NCBI GenBank assembly: GCA_021774355.1
Contig: JAJFJE010000283.1
Location: forward strand, 1-18,858
Length of the DNA stretch: 18,858 nt
Direction of reading: 5' to 3'
From: Alphaproteobacteria bacterium
GTDB lineage: Bacteria; Pseudomonadota; Alphaproteobacteria; Zavarziniales; Zavarziniaceae
Positions 1 to 6,654 of this stretch are shown here, piece by piece. The number at the start of each line of letters is the position of its first letter. Positions within the stretch are counted from its first letter, which is position 1. The position numbers and the translations under genes were made by a program. Below the pieces are notes generated by a model that saw only the letters and a program-made list of their open reading frames with translations, did no database searches and was not told the origin of the DNA.

Positions 1-1568
1 TGGCCAAGGCGGCGCGGGAGCGCGGCCATGTCGCCAAGCCGGTTGACCTGGGGACCGTCGACCTGGCCGCCATCGCGGCCTTCGGCCACGTCGCGGTGAT
101 CGCCAGCACCTATGGCGAAGGCGATCCGCCCGACGGTGCCAAGGCTTTTGCCGCCGTTCTGGAGCAGGCCGAGGGCCAGCCCCTGGCCGGCCTGCATTTC
201 GCGGTGCTTGCCCTGGGCGATCGCAGCTACACCCATTTTTGCCGTTTCGGCGCCCAGCTCGACGCCCGTTTCGCGGCCCTGGGCGGCAGCCGCCTGGCCG
301 ACCTGGTCGAGGCCGACGGCGACACCGATGGCCCCTTTGCCGGCTTCCGCGAGCGCGTTCTGGCGGCCATCGGCGACGCCGCCGCCACCCCGGCCGGGGC
401 GCCCGCCGCCGCCCCGGCGACGACAGAGGACGCGGACGAGGACGAGCCCTGGTCACGGGACAAGCCGTTCCCGGCGCGCCTCCTGGAGGCGACGATCCTC
501 AACGGCCCGCAATCCGACAAGGAAACCCGCCACGTGGCGATCTCCCTCGCCGGTTCGGGGCTTGCCTACGAACCCGGTGACGCCCTGGGCGTGGTGGCCA
601 GCAACGACCCGGCCCAGGTCACCGCCCTGCTGTCGGCCACCGGCTTCGCCGCCGATGCCCTCGTGACCCTGGGCGACCGGGTCCTGCGCCTCGACCAGGC
701 CCTGACCCGCCATCTGGCGATCGGCAAGCTGGCCCAGGCGACCCTGATCAAGTTCCAGAAGCTGGCCGACAGCGCCCGCCTCGCGCCCCTGCTCGACCCC
801 GACAATGGGGCGGAACTGGAGCGCTACCTGTGGGGCCGGGAAGCGATCGACCTGATCGCCGAGTTTCCCCGGGTCCTGGCGACGCCCGCGGAACTGGTCG
901 GGCTGCTGCCCAAGCTGGCGCCGCGGCTCTATTCCATCGCATCGAGCCTGCGCGCCCATCCGGACGAGGTCCACCTGACCGTCGGCATCGTCCGCTACAC
1001 CGCCCATGGCCGGGCCCGGGGCGGCGTCGCTTCGACCATGTTCGCCGACCGGGTGGCACCCGGCGAAACCCTGCCGGTCTATCTGCACCGCAATGCCCGG
1101 TTCCGCCTGCCCGAGGACCCGGACCGCCCGGTGATCATGGTCGGGCCGGGCACCGGCATTGCGCCGTTCCGGGCATTTCTGGAGGAACGGCGGGCGCGCG
1201 GCGCCAAGGGCCGCAACTGGCTGTTCTTCGGCGACCGCCGGGCGGCCCAGGATTTCCTCTACCGCCGCGAACTGGAGAGCTTCGTCGCCGATGGCAGCCT
1301 CAGCCGGCTGGACACCGCCTTCTCGCGCGATGGCGACGGCAAGGTCTATGTCCAGGATCGCATGCGCCAGCAGGCCGCCGAGCTGTGGCGCTGGCTCGAC
1401 GAGGGCGCCCATTTCTATGTCTGCGGCGACGGCGCGCGCATGGCCAAGGACGTCGATGCCTGCCTGCAGGAGATCGTCGCCGCCCAGGGCCGGATGTCCC
1501 GCGCCGAGGCCAAACTGGCGGTCGAACAAATGGCCGCCGAGCGACGCTATTGCCGCGATGTCTACTGA
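1..1568 (+). CDS. cysJ: NADPH-sulfite reductase flavoprotein (CysJ-type), 5'-truncated by window edge
   Basis: This is a diflavin reductase that passes electrons from NADPH through FAD and FMN to a partner, in CysJ the sulfite reductase hemoprotein of cysteine biosynthesis, in the cytoplasm. The reading frame is open from base 3 and the start lies upstream of the window; 521 residues are visible, against about 600 for E. coli CysJ. The order is: the end of the flavodoxin domain (FMN loop ASTYGEGDPPD, then ALGDRSYTHFC), an acidic/Ala-Pro linker, the FAD-binding domain (YEPGDALGV, later RLYSIASS and the GGVAST loop), and the NADPH domain (MVGPGTGIAPFRAF, NWLFFGDR, YVCGDGARMAKDV). It ends in RRYCRDVY, like the CysJ terminus RYQRDVY. 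Colinear similarity to CysJ extends over the whole visible length. No hemoprotein gene is downstream, so the electron acceptor is inferred from the family only; another diflavin reductase is the main alternative. Confidence 0.85.
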   Translation, partial: AKAARERGHVAKPVDLGTVDLAAIAAFGHVAVIASTYGEGDPPDGAKAFAAVLEQAEGQPLAGLHFAVLALGDRSYTHFCRFGAQLDARFAALGGSRLADLVEADGDTDGPFAGFRERVLAAIGDAAATPAGAPAAAPATTEDADEDEPWSRDKPFPARLLEATILNGPQSDKETRHVAISLAGSGLAYEPGDALGVVASNDPAQVTALLSATGFAADALVTLGDRVLRLDQALTRHLAIGKLAQATLIKFQKLADSARLAPLLDPDNGAELERYLWGREAIDLIAEFPRVLATPAELVGLLPKLAPRLYSIASSLRAHPDEVHLTVGIVRYTAHGRARGGVASTMFADRVAPGETLPVYLHRNARFRLPEDPDRPVIMVGPGTGIAPFRAFLEERRARGAKGRNWLFFGDRRAAQDFLYRRELESFVADGSLSRLDTAFSRDGDGKVYVQDRMRQQAAELWRWLDEGAHFYVCGDGARMAKDVDACLQEIVAAQGRMSRAEAKLAVEQMAAERRYCRDVY

Positions 1569-1573
1569 ATAGT

Positions 1574-1599
1574 GAAGGCGGCCGGACGGCCGGCCCTTC
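1574..1599 (+). terminator. GC-rich hairpin just after the cysJ-type gene
   Basis: GAAG plus GGCCGG pairs with CCGGCC plus CTTC around an ACGG loop, with a 2-nt bulge (bases 1578-1579). It begins 6 nt after the stop codon. No T-tract follows, so it may be a weak or Rho-assisted terminator or a 3'-end stabiliser. Confidence 0.45.
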
Positions 1600-1677
1600 G
1601 CGGCATCCGGGATGACGAGATGGAGGTTTTAAACAGGCGCTGCCGTCTTCAAATATCGGAGTATTTTTGGACACGCG

Positions 1678-1706
1678 CCGTCCCGGCCGAAGAGCCGGGA
1701 TGACGG
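1678..1706. repeat. Short intergenic inverted repeat (CCGTC-CCGGC ... GCCGG-GAT-GACGG)
   Basis: Arms CCGTCCCGGC and GCCGGGATGACGG pair fully except for a GAT bulge, with loop CGAAGA. The right arm repeats the CCGGGATGACG seen at 1607-1617. Small imperfect palindromes carrying CCGGGATGACG-like sequence are common dispersed intergenic elements in high-GC proteobacteria. That this is a member of such a family is my inference, because only partial copies are in the window. Confidence 0.4.
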
Positions 1707-1821
1707 AAATGAAATAGTTCCAAAAAAGCGCTCAGAACAGATCTTATTCGGCGAGCCGGAAAGATTTCGATCTTTCATGTCCCTGACGATCCAAGACAAA
1801 AAACAAAATTCCAAGTAATTG

Positions 1822-1849
1822 TTGCAGCGCGACACAATTTTGTCATAAT
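1822..1849 (+). promoter_or_regulatory. Weak sigma-70-like promoter with overlapping 14-bp palindrome
   Basis: TTGCAG (1822-1827) and CATAAT (1844-1849, five of six matches to TATAAT) are separated by 16 bp. The spacer is filled by a near-perfect palindrome GACACAATTTTGTC at 1831-1844, with one mismatched pair. Such a position would let a repressor block polymerase. It lies about 195 bp upstream of the barrel gene start. The -35 match is poor, so this is a candidate only. Confidence 0.3.
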
Positions 1850-2044
1850 AAATCCCGGTCGAATCTTCGCGCATTTCGGTGCCGATATTCGGGGGCACGA
1901 CGGCCAGGGACGGCCGTCATCGCCCGGCGGGTCAATGGCGGCCCAGATTTCAGACAATGACGTCTGTCCCGGCGGGTTTTCCCGCCGTGCAGGCGTCGTT
2001 TTGCTTTGGCGGCGGCGGGTCCGCCTTGGGGGAAAAGGGAGATT

Positions 2045-3307
2045 ATGATGACAGTGTTTTCACGGGGCGTAGCCCGCCTGGGCGGCGCGCTGGCGGCCGG
2101 CCTGATGGCAGCGGCGGGGTCGCCGGCCTGGGCCGAGCCGTCGCTGGGCGCGGCGATCGCCGACGGCAAGCCGCTGATCGATGTCCGCCTGCGCCTGGAA
2201 CTGGTCGACCAGGACACGCTGAAGAACGCCGACGCCCTGACCCTGCGCTCGCGCCTGGGCTACGAGACCGGGTCCTATTACGGCTTCAAGGTGCTGTTCG
2301 ATACCGATCTGGTGGTCGATCTGGGCGGCAGCTACAACGACACGATCAACGGCAAGGCAGGCCGCGCCGTGGTCGCGGACCCGCGGGCCGTGGAACTGAA
2401 TAGATTACAGATTTCCTATGCCGGCCTGGCGCACACGATGGTGACCGTCGGCCGCCAGCGGATCATTCTCGACAATGCCCGGTGGGTCGGCAATGTCGGC
2501 TGGCGGCAGAACGAGCAGACCTTCGACGCCGCCTTGGTCAAGACCGACATCGTCCCCGACCTGAGCCTCACCTATGGCTATATCAACCAGGTCAACCGGG
2601 TGTTCGGGCCGCGGGCCGACACGCCCAATGCCACGCGCGGCAAGCTGCACGGCGACAGCCACCTGTTCAATGCCGCCTATGGCGGGCTGGCCCCGGTGAC
2701 CATCAAGGCCTATGCCTATCTCGTTGACATCGAGGATGCCCCACCCGGGCTGCAGAACCAGTCGACCAAGACCTTCGGCGCCCGCGTCGAGGCCCCGTTC
2801 ACCTTGGCGGACGGCCTGAAATCCAATGTGGTGGGCGAATATGCCCGGCAGTCGGATTACCAGGGCAATGCGCTGGATTTCGCGGTCAATTACTGGCTGG
2901 GCGAGGCCAGCCTCAGCTATCTCGGCCTGACCGGCCTGGTCGGCTATGAGGTGCTGGGCAGCAACGGCACGGTGGCCCTGTCGACCCCCCTGGCCACCCT
3001 GCATGCCTTCAATGGCTGGGCCGACGCCTTCCTGGCAACCCCCGCCACGGGCCTTGAGGATGCCTATGGCAAGCTGAGCTACAGCCTGGGCAATCTGCCG
3101 CTGGTCAACAAGGCGATCGCGACCCTGGTCTATCACGATTTTACCGCGGAGGAGGGCAACACCGATTTCGGCAACGAGATCGATGCCGCGCTCGATTTCA
3201 CTCCCACCTCCTACCTGGCCTTCGGCCTGAAATACGCCAGATACGACGGCGATGGCGGCATTGCCGGCCGGGAGAAGGCCTGGTTCTCGGTGACCGTCAC
3301 CTATTGA
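2045..3307 (+). CDS. Outer-membrane beta-barrel (alginate-export/porin-like) protein
   Basis: This is a predicted outer-membrane channel of 420 residues. The N-terminus is a classic Sec signal peptide: basic MMTVFSRGVAR, a hydrophobic Gly/Ala-Leu core, and an AWA cleavage site before EPSLGAA. The mature part is rich in alternating polar/aromatic strands (LRSRLGYETGSYYGFKVLF; LSLTYGYINQVNRVFGPR) and ends in the aromatic-terminated strand WFSVTVTY typical of barrel proteins. The overall look is that of the alginate-export/porin superfamily. The start is chosen at 2045 (ATGATG) because AGGGAG sits 4-9 nt upstream; an in-frame upstream start at 2006 lacks this and would spoil the signal peptide. 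Being convergent with an aromatic-oxygenase operon, it could admit hydrophobic substrates, but nothing in the sequence proves that. Confidence 0.75.
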   Translation: MMTVFSRGVARLGGALAAGLMAAAGSPAWAEPSLGAAIADGKPLIDVRLRLELVDQDTLKNADALTLRSRLGYETGSYYGFKVLFDTDLVVDLGGSYNDTINGKAGRAVVADPRAVELNRLQISYAGLAHTMVTVGRQRIILDNARWVGNVGWRQNEQTFDAALVKTDIVPDLSLTYGYINQVNRVFGPRADTPNATRGKLHGDSHLFNAAYGGLAPVTIKAYAYLVDIEDAPPGLQNQSTKTFGARVEAPFTLADGLKSNVVGEYARQSDYQGNALDFAVNYWLGEASLSYLGLTGLVGYEVLGSNGTVALSTPLATLHAFNGWADAFLATPATGLEDAYGKLSYSLGNLPLVNKAIATLVYHDFTAEEGNTDFGNEIDAALDFTPTSYLAFGLKYARYDGDGGIAGREKAWFSVTVTY

Positions 3308-3321
3308 CCCTCGGCGCGGCG

Positions 3322-3353
3322 CCACCCCCTCCGGCCCTCGCCGCAGGGGGTGG
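3322..3353. terminator. Bidirectional hairpin between convergent barrel and oxygenase-beta genes
   Basis: A perfect 9-bp stem, CCACCCCCT at 3322-3330 and AGGGGGTGG at 3345-3353, encloses a 14-nt loop. It lies in the 92-bp gap between two convergent stop codons, the expected place for a shared terminator. No T-run follows on either strand. Confidence 0.5.
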
Positions 3354-3399
3354 AAGCCGCCCGACCCGGCTCGCCTGCATGCCCGCCCGATGGGGACGG

Positions 3400-3891
3400 C
3401 TACAGCGGGTAGACCAGGTAGCGGGGCAGCACCCGGGTATCGAGCACGGCGCTCTTGGCCAGGAACAGGGGTTCGCCGGTCGCGAAGCAGACCTTGTCGT
3501 AATAGCTCCCTATGGCCAGGACCTCGGAACCGCCCGTGTCTTCCGGCGTGTACAGCACCGAGACATTGCTGCGCATCGCGATCACCCCGTCGGCCTGGGC
3601 CGTGGCCTCCAGGCGCTGAACGAAATGGCGGGTGCGATAGTCCTGGAAAGTGCCCTTCCAGATCTCGGTGATATAGGTCACCCGGTCTTCGAGGCGGGCA
3701 CGGCAATCGTCGAGCATCAGGGCAACCGGCAGGTTGCGCTCGTAATTTTCCAGCGCGGTACAGACATAGGCGGCGGCCGCCGCGGTCGAGAAGCAGTCGA
3801 GCCAGCCCGGCATGTTCTTGGAATCGAGCGCATCGAGGTAGCGCGCCTGCAACATGTCGAGCCGCGCCAGGAGATCGGGGGCGACGGTCAT
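3400..3891 (-). CDS. Aromatic-ring-hydroxylating dioxygenase, small (beta) subunit 1
   Basis: This is the structural small subunit of a Rieske non-heme iron oxygenase, 163 residues, with the cone-shaped NTF2-like fold of the family and no metal centre of its own. Supporting features are an N-terminal helix (LLARLDMLQARYLDALDSKNMPGWLDCFS), the RTRHFVQRLEATAQADGVIAMRSNVSVLYT strand region typical of beta subunits (RxxHxVxNxxV-like), and GSYYDKVCF. The start codon overlaps the stop of the upstream alpha-2 gene by 4 bp (ATGA), indicating translational coupling and a dedicated alpha2-beta1 pair. Its C-terminus (PRYLVYPL) differs from the NVFF ending of the second beta subunit in this locus. The substrate cannot be read from the sequence. 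Confidence 0.85.
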   Translation of the reverse strand: MTVAPDLLARLDMLQARYLDALDSKNMPGWLDCFSTAAAAAYVCTALENYERNLPVALMLDDCRARLEDRVTYITEIWKGTFQDYRTRHFVQRLEATAQADGVIAMRSNVSVLYTPEDTGGSEVLAIGSYYDKVCFATGEPLFLAKSAVLDTRVLPRYLVYPL

Positions 3892-5072
3892 GCGGGAACC
3901 CGGTCGAAGCCCATCAGGGCACGGTAATGTTCCCAGCGCGGCAGGTTGCCGGTCTCGTCGTTCTGCAGCACCTCATGGGCCATGGCGGTAAAGTCCTTGA
4001 CCCCCTTCTGGAAGGCGACCGTGCCCGGGGTGCGGTTGCCGATATGGACCCGGTGGAAGATCGAGGCGTCCTCCATGCTGATCAGGCCGCAGGGCCCGAG
4101 CAGGTTGGACGATTGCCGGACCCGGTGGCGGACCATGTCGGCGTCGTCGTCGGCATGGGCGAAATAGGCGTAGTGGACCTCGGTCTCGTCGACCCCCGGG
4201 GCGATGGAGAAGCGCAGATTGACCACGTCGAGATGCTTGGTGGCGACGAACATCGGGAACATCTCGATCACCCGAGAGCCCTTGGACGGGTCGGTGCCCT
4301 TGAAGGCAATGATCGAGGGATCGTGCAGCAGGCTGGTGTCGGATGCCAAGGAGAGGGCCGATTCGAAGCCGATATGGCCGCGCCCCCGGGTGGCGAACTG
4401 CCGCCCCTTGCCGCCCTGCCAGTTAAGCAGCCGGAACGCCCGGTGGAGCAGCGGCGCGTGGTAACCGTCATTGTCGCAATAGGCCTTCCAGTTGGTCTTG
4501 TAGCGGACCTTCTGGTAGCCGATGAGCTGAAGCCTGCCGTCGCCCAGCATGACATCGGCGAGAGTTGGCGCGATCTCCTCCATCCAGTCCTCGAGCGACG
4601 GCGTCCGGGCGCTGAAGGTGACGAAGATCAGCCCCAGGAAGCTGGCCGTCCGGGGCTGGCGCAGGGGATAGTCGGCGCGGGCAAAGCCGGGCGAGAATTC
4701 CCGCTCGTTGGGGCAGCCGGCCAGCCGGCCATTGGCGTCGAACAGCCAGCGGTGATAGGGGCATTCGAATTCGCGCTTGTTGCCCAGGCTGGCGGTCTCG
4801 ATCTGGTTGCCGCGATGACTGCAGGCATTGAAGAACACCCGGACCGTGCCGTCATTGCCGCGGGCGATCAGCAACGGCACGCGCCCCACGGCAAAGGTCT
4901 TGAAGTCGCCCGGATTGGGCAGTTCGCCCTCATGGGCGACCGCATGCCATTCCTCGCCGTAATAGATGCGGACCAGTTCCTCCTCGAAAACATCCTCGCG
5001 AACGAAGACCTCTTTCGGCAATTCATTGACCCGCGCCGGCCATCGGACCGGCGGCACAATCCCGCTGCTCAT
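3888..5072 (-). CDS. Rieske ring-hydroxylating dioxygenase, large (alpha) subunit 2
   Basis: This is the catalytic oxygenase subunit that hydroxylates an aromatic ring using O2 and electrons relayed through a Rieske cluster. In 394 residues it shows the Rieske ligands C84-S-H86 and C104-PY-H107, and a mononuclear-iron site in CDNDGYHAPLLH with H205 and H210; a later acidic ligand is probably in SMEDASIF. The start at 5072 is preferred because AGGGGGGC lies 7 nt upstream; a longer start at 5150 would overlap the preceding gene by 56 bp and add a low-complexity tail. It follows alpha-1 after a 22-bp gap and is coupled to beta-1. The DNDGYHAPLLH site differs from the naphthalene-dioxygenase type of alpha-1, so the two enzymes probably act on different substrates or successive steps. 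Salicylate/anthranilate-type hydroxylases are a possible home, not established. Confidence 0.88.
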   Translation of the reverse strand: MSSGIVPPVRWPARVNELPKEVFVREDVFEEELVRIYYGEEWHAVAHEGELPNPGDFKTFAVGRVPLLIARGNDGTVRVFFNACSHRGNQIETASLGNKREFECPYHRWLFDANGRLAGCPNEREFSPGFARADYPLRQPRTASFLGLIFVTFSARTPSLEDWMEEIAPTLADVMLGDGRLQLIGYQKVRYKTNWKAYCDNDGYHAPLLHRAFRLLNWQGGKGRQFATRGRGHIGFESALSLASDTSLLHDPSIIAFKGTDPSKGSRVIEMFPMFVATKHLDVVNLRFSIAPGVDETEVHYAYFAHADDDADMVRHRVRQSSNLLGPCGLISMEDASIFHRVHIGNRTPGTVAFQKGVKDFTAMAHEVLQNDETGNLPRWEHYRALMGFDRVPA

Positions 5073-5094
5073 CGTCCTGCCCCCCTGGTTTTGG

Positions 5095-6459
5095 TCACGC
5101 GGCCGAAACGCCGGCGGCGCCTGCCGCCTGGTCGTCGAGCCCGTTGACATTGTAACGAGGCACGTCGGCCCAGCTGGCGGCCGTTATGTGCTCGTGCCAG
5201 CGGCGATAGAAGTGGCGCTGATTGTGTTCGCTGATGATCCCCATGGCGATATCGCCGGGCAGGCCGGGGCGGGGTCCGGAATGGCCCAGCGCCATATGGG
5301 TGTAGACCTCCATCTGACCGGTGCGCCAGCCCCGCGACTGTTCGGTACAGGAGGCGAGGTTGTCGCCGTCATCATTGTCGAACAGGCCGGCCGGCCCGAA
5401 GGTCAGGGTCTGGTTCTCGAGGATCTGCTGCTTCAGGGCGTCGGGCATCGCCTGTTCGACCACGGCCCAGGTCCATTGCTCGATGCGGCCCGGCCCCCGC
5501 GGCTGGTAGATCCGCAGCCAGTTGAGCCCGGTGAGGACCTGCAGGTTGGGGAAGATGGTGAAATTGATGTTCGAGCCCCACAGCTTTTCGCCGCGGAACG
5601 CCCCCAGGCGTTCCACCACCCGGGCCCGGTTCTCGGCGAGATAGGCAAGTGCTTCCCGTGGATCCGGGTAGAAGCTGTAGCCAGACTTGCCGTCCAGGGT
5701 GGCCAGCACGGAATGGCCGTTGAGCCCGGCGACCGACATGCCGCCTTCCAGATTGACCCCGGTATTGCCCACGGCAAAGCCCGAGAAATCGAGGCTCTGG
5801 ACCGCCTTCATCGCCCCGGCATGGGCCCAGCCGAGATGATAACCGTCCCCCGAGACATTCTCGACCGGCAGCTTCCAGTTGGTCGACATGGCGACCTTCT
5901 GGGTGGTTCCGACCAGCGCCATGCCGCCCGGCATGGCATCGAGCGCGACGTCGAGATACCAGCGCGCATCGCCCAGGTAATCGTCGAGCGACGGCGCATG
6001 AGGATCGAAGCAGCCGAACACCAGGCCCTTATAGGCCGCGACCTTTTCCACCGGCACCAGGTGGTGCCGGGCCTTGTCGATCTCGCAGAAATAGACCTCC
6101 TTCTCGAGCGGCACGGCGGCCAGCGTGCCGTCTATGCCAAAGGCCCAGCCGTGGTAGTTGCAGGCGAACGCCCGGGCATTGCCGCGGTCCGCCCGGCACA
6201 GGCGATTGCCGCGATGGGTACAGGTGTTGAGGAACGCCTTGATGCCGTGGTCGGCCTGGCGGATCACCAGGACCTCGTCCTCGCCCATGAAGGTGCGGAT
6301 GAAATCGCCGGGGTTCGGCAGTTGCGATTCGTGGGCGAGAAACAGCCAGCAGCGGCCGAAAATGCGCTCCATCTCCTGGGCGTAGACCTGCGGGTCGGAA
6401 TAGATCGCGCGCCGCTGCCGGCCGGCGGCGGGCAAGACGAGATCGGACAGTCCGTGCAT
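5095..6459 (-). CDS. Rieske ring-hydroxylating dioxygenase, large (alpha) subunit 1 (naphthalene/biphenyl dioxygenase-like)
   Basis: This is the catalytic alpha subunit of a multicomponent aromatic dioxygenase, 454 residues, a usual length for the naphthalene/biphenyl group. Rieske ligands are C80-T-H82 and C100-NY-H103. The active-site segment ENVSGDGYHLGWAH gives D205, H208 and H213, the bridging Asp and the two iron histidines of naphthalene dioxygenase at the same positions. The third iron ligand is expected in FDNDDGDN near residues 363-364. AGAGGGGA lies just upstream of the ATG at 6459. It is the first gene of a leftward operon (alpha1, alpha2, beta1) behind a sigma-54 promoter. Unusually, it is not followed by its own beta subunit; the best candidate partner is encoded at 8371-8919. 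The substrate is unknown, most likely a hydrophobic mono- or polycyclic aromatic. Confidence 0.92.
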   Translation of the reverse strand: MHGLSDLVLPAAGRQRRAIYSDPQVYAQEMERIFGRCWLFLAHESQLPNPGDFIRTFMGEDEVLVIRQADHGIKAFLNTCTHRGNRLCRADRGNARAFACNYHGWAFGIDGTLAAVPLEKEVYFCEIDKARHHLVPVEKVAAYKGLVFGCFDPHAPSLDDYLGDARWYLDVALDAMPGGMALVGTTQKVAMSTNWKLPVENVSGDGYHLGWAHAGAMKAVQSLDFSGFAVGNTGVNLEGGMSVAGLNGHSVLATLDGKSGYSFYPDPREALAYLAENRARVVERLGAFRGEKLWGSNINFTIFPNLQVLTGLNWLRIYQPRGPGRIEQWTWAVVEQAMPDALKQQILENQTLTFGPAGLFDNDDGDNLASCTEQSRGWRTGQMEVYTHMALGHSGPRPGLPGDIAMGIISEHNQRHFYRRWHEHITAASWADVPRYNVNGLDDQAAGAAGVSAA

Positions 6460-6517
6460 GGCGTTTCCCCTCTGGACTCTTTTGGCCGTCGCGTCGAGAC
6501 GACGGCGCTCCTTCCTT

Positions 6518-6534
6518 GGCAGGCATCATGCCAA
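6518..6534 (-). promoter_or_regulatory. Sigma-54 (-24/-12) promoter of the alpha1-alpha2-beta1 operon
   Basis: On the minus strand the sequence reads TTGGCATGATGCCTGCC, with the invariant GG (6532-6531) and GC (6520-6519) exactly 10 bp apart. It matches TGGCACG-N4-TTGC well. The inferred start is near 6507, giving a 48-nt leader before alpha-1. Confidence 0.8.
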
Positions 6535-6554
6535 TATTTTTTGATCATGAATTT

Positions 6555-6567
6555 CAATGCCTTGATA
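6555..6567 (-). promoter_or_regulatory. IHF-binding site in the alpha1 operon promoter
   Basis: The minus strand reads TATCAAGGCATTG, a perfect match to the IHF consensus WATCAANNNNTTR, next to an A/T-rich stretch. It spans about -48 to -60 from the inferred start, between the sigma-54 promoter and the upstream palindrome. This is the canonical place for IHF to bend DNA and bring a bound activator onto the polymerase, as at Pseudomonas Pu. Confidence 0.7.
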
Positions 6568-6606
6568 TGAACCTACAGTCTGTCCTGCCGGTTTCTATTT
6601 ACTTCG

Positions 6607-6625
6607 GCGTCACATGATGTGACGC
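6607..6625. promoter_or_regulatory. Perfect 19-bp palindrome, probable activator (UAS) site
   Basis: GCGTCACATGATGTGACGC has perfect 9-bp arms around one central base, at about -100 to -118 from the inferred alpha1 start. With the flanking bases it contains TCGGCGTCA (6604-6612), which recurs at the second oxygenase promoter. It also lies just upstream of the regulator's own start, so it could serve autoregulation as well. Confidence 0.65.
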
Positions 6626-6654
6626 TCGGGCCGGTTATTTTAACGTGTGCGTTC

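Larger units (their letters stand above)
1569..2044. other. 476-bp intergenic region upstream of the barrel gene
   Basis: No credible gene was seen. The region holds the hairpin at 1574-1599, an 11-bp direct repeat CCGGGATGACG at 1607-1617 and 1695-1705, an inverted repeat at 1678-1706, and a markedly AT-rich core at roughly 1720-1860 that contains a promoter-like segment and a palindrome. From about 1880 it becomes GC-rich again and includes a further GACGGCC/GGCCGTC inverted pair near 1899-1919. It is most likely the promoter and leader region of the barrel gene at 2045. Confidence 0.5.

Noticed and set aside
453..1529. Long open frame on the minus strand opposite the cysJ-type gene
   Set aside because: Shadow of a high-GC gene. 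The plus strand encodes clear diflavin reductase motifs; the antisense protein has no recognisable features.
2405..3706. 433-codon minus-strand frame spanning the barrel gene and the start of the beta-1 region
   Set aside because: Antisense to a signal-peptide-bearing barrel protein and overlapping beta-1 in another frame; no domain recognised.
3927..6570. Long plus-strand frames (3927-5147 and 4966-6570) opposite the oxygenase alpha genes
   Set aside because: Both mirror codon bias of the minus-strand Rieske genes, which carry all metal ligands; the plus-strand products lack any family features.
6541..6571. Direct repeats TTGATCATGAA (6541-6551) and TTGATATGAA (6562-6571), 21 bp apart, as activator sites
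   Set aside because: Too close to the -24 element for a sigma-54 enhancer, and the second copy is part of the perfect IHF match; the palindrome at 6607-6625 is better placed.
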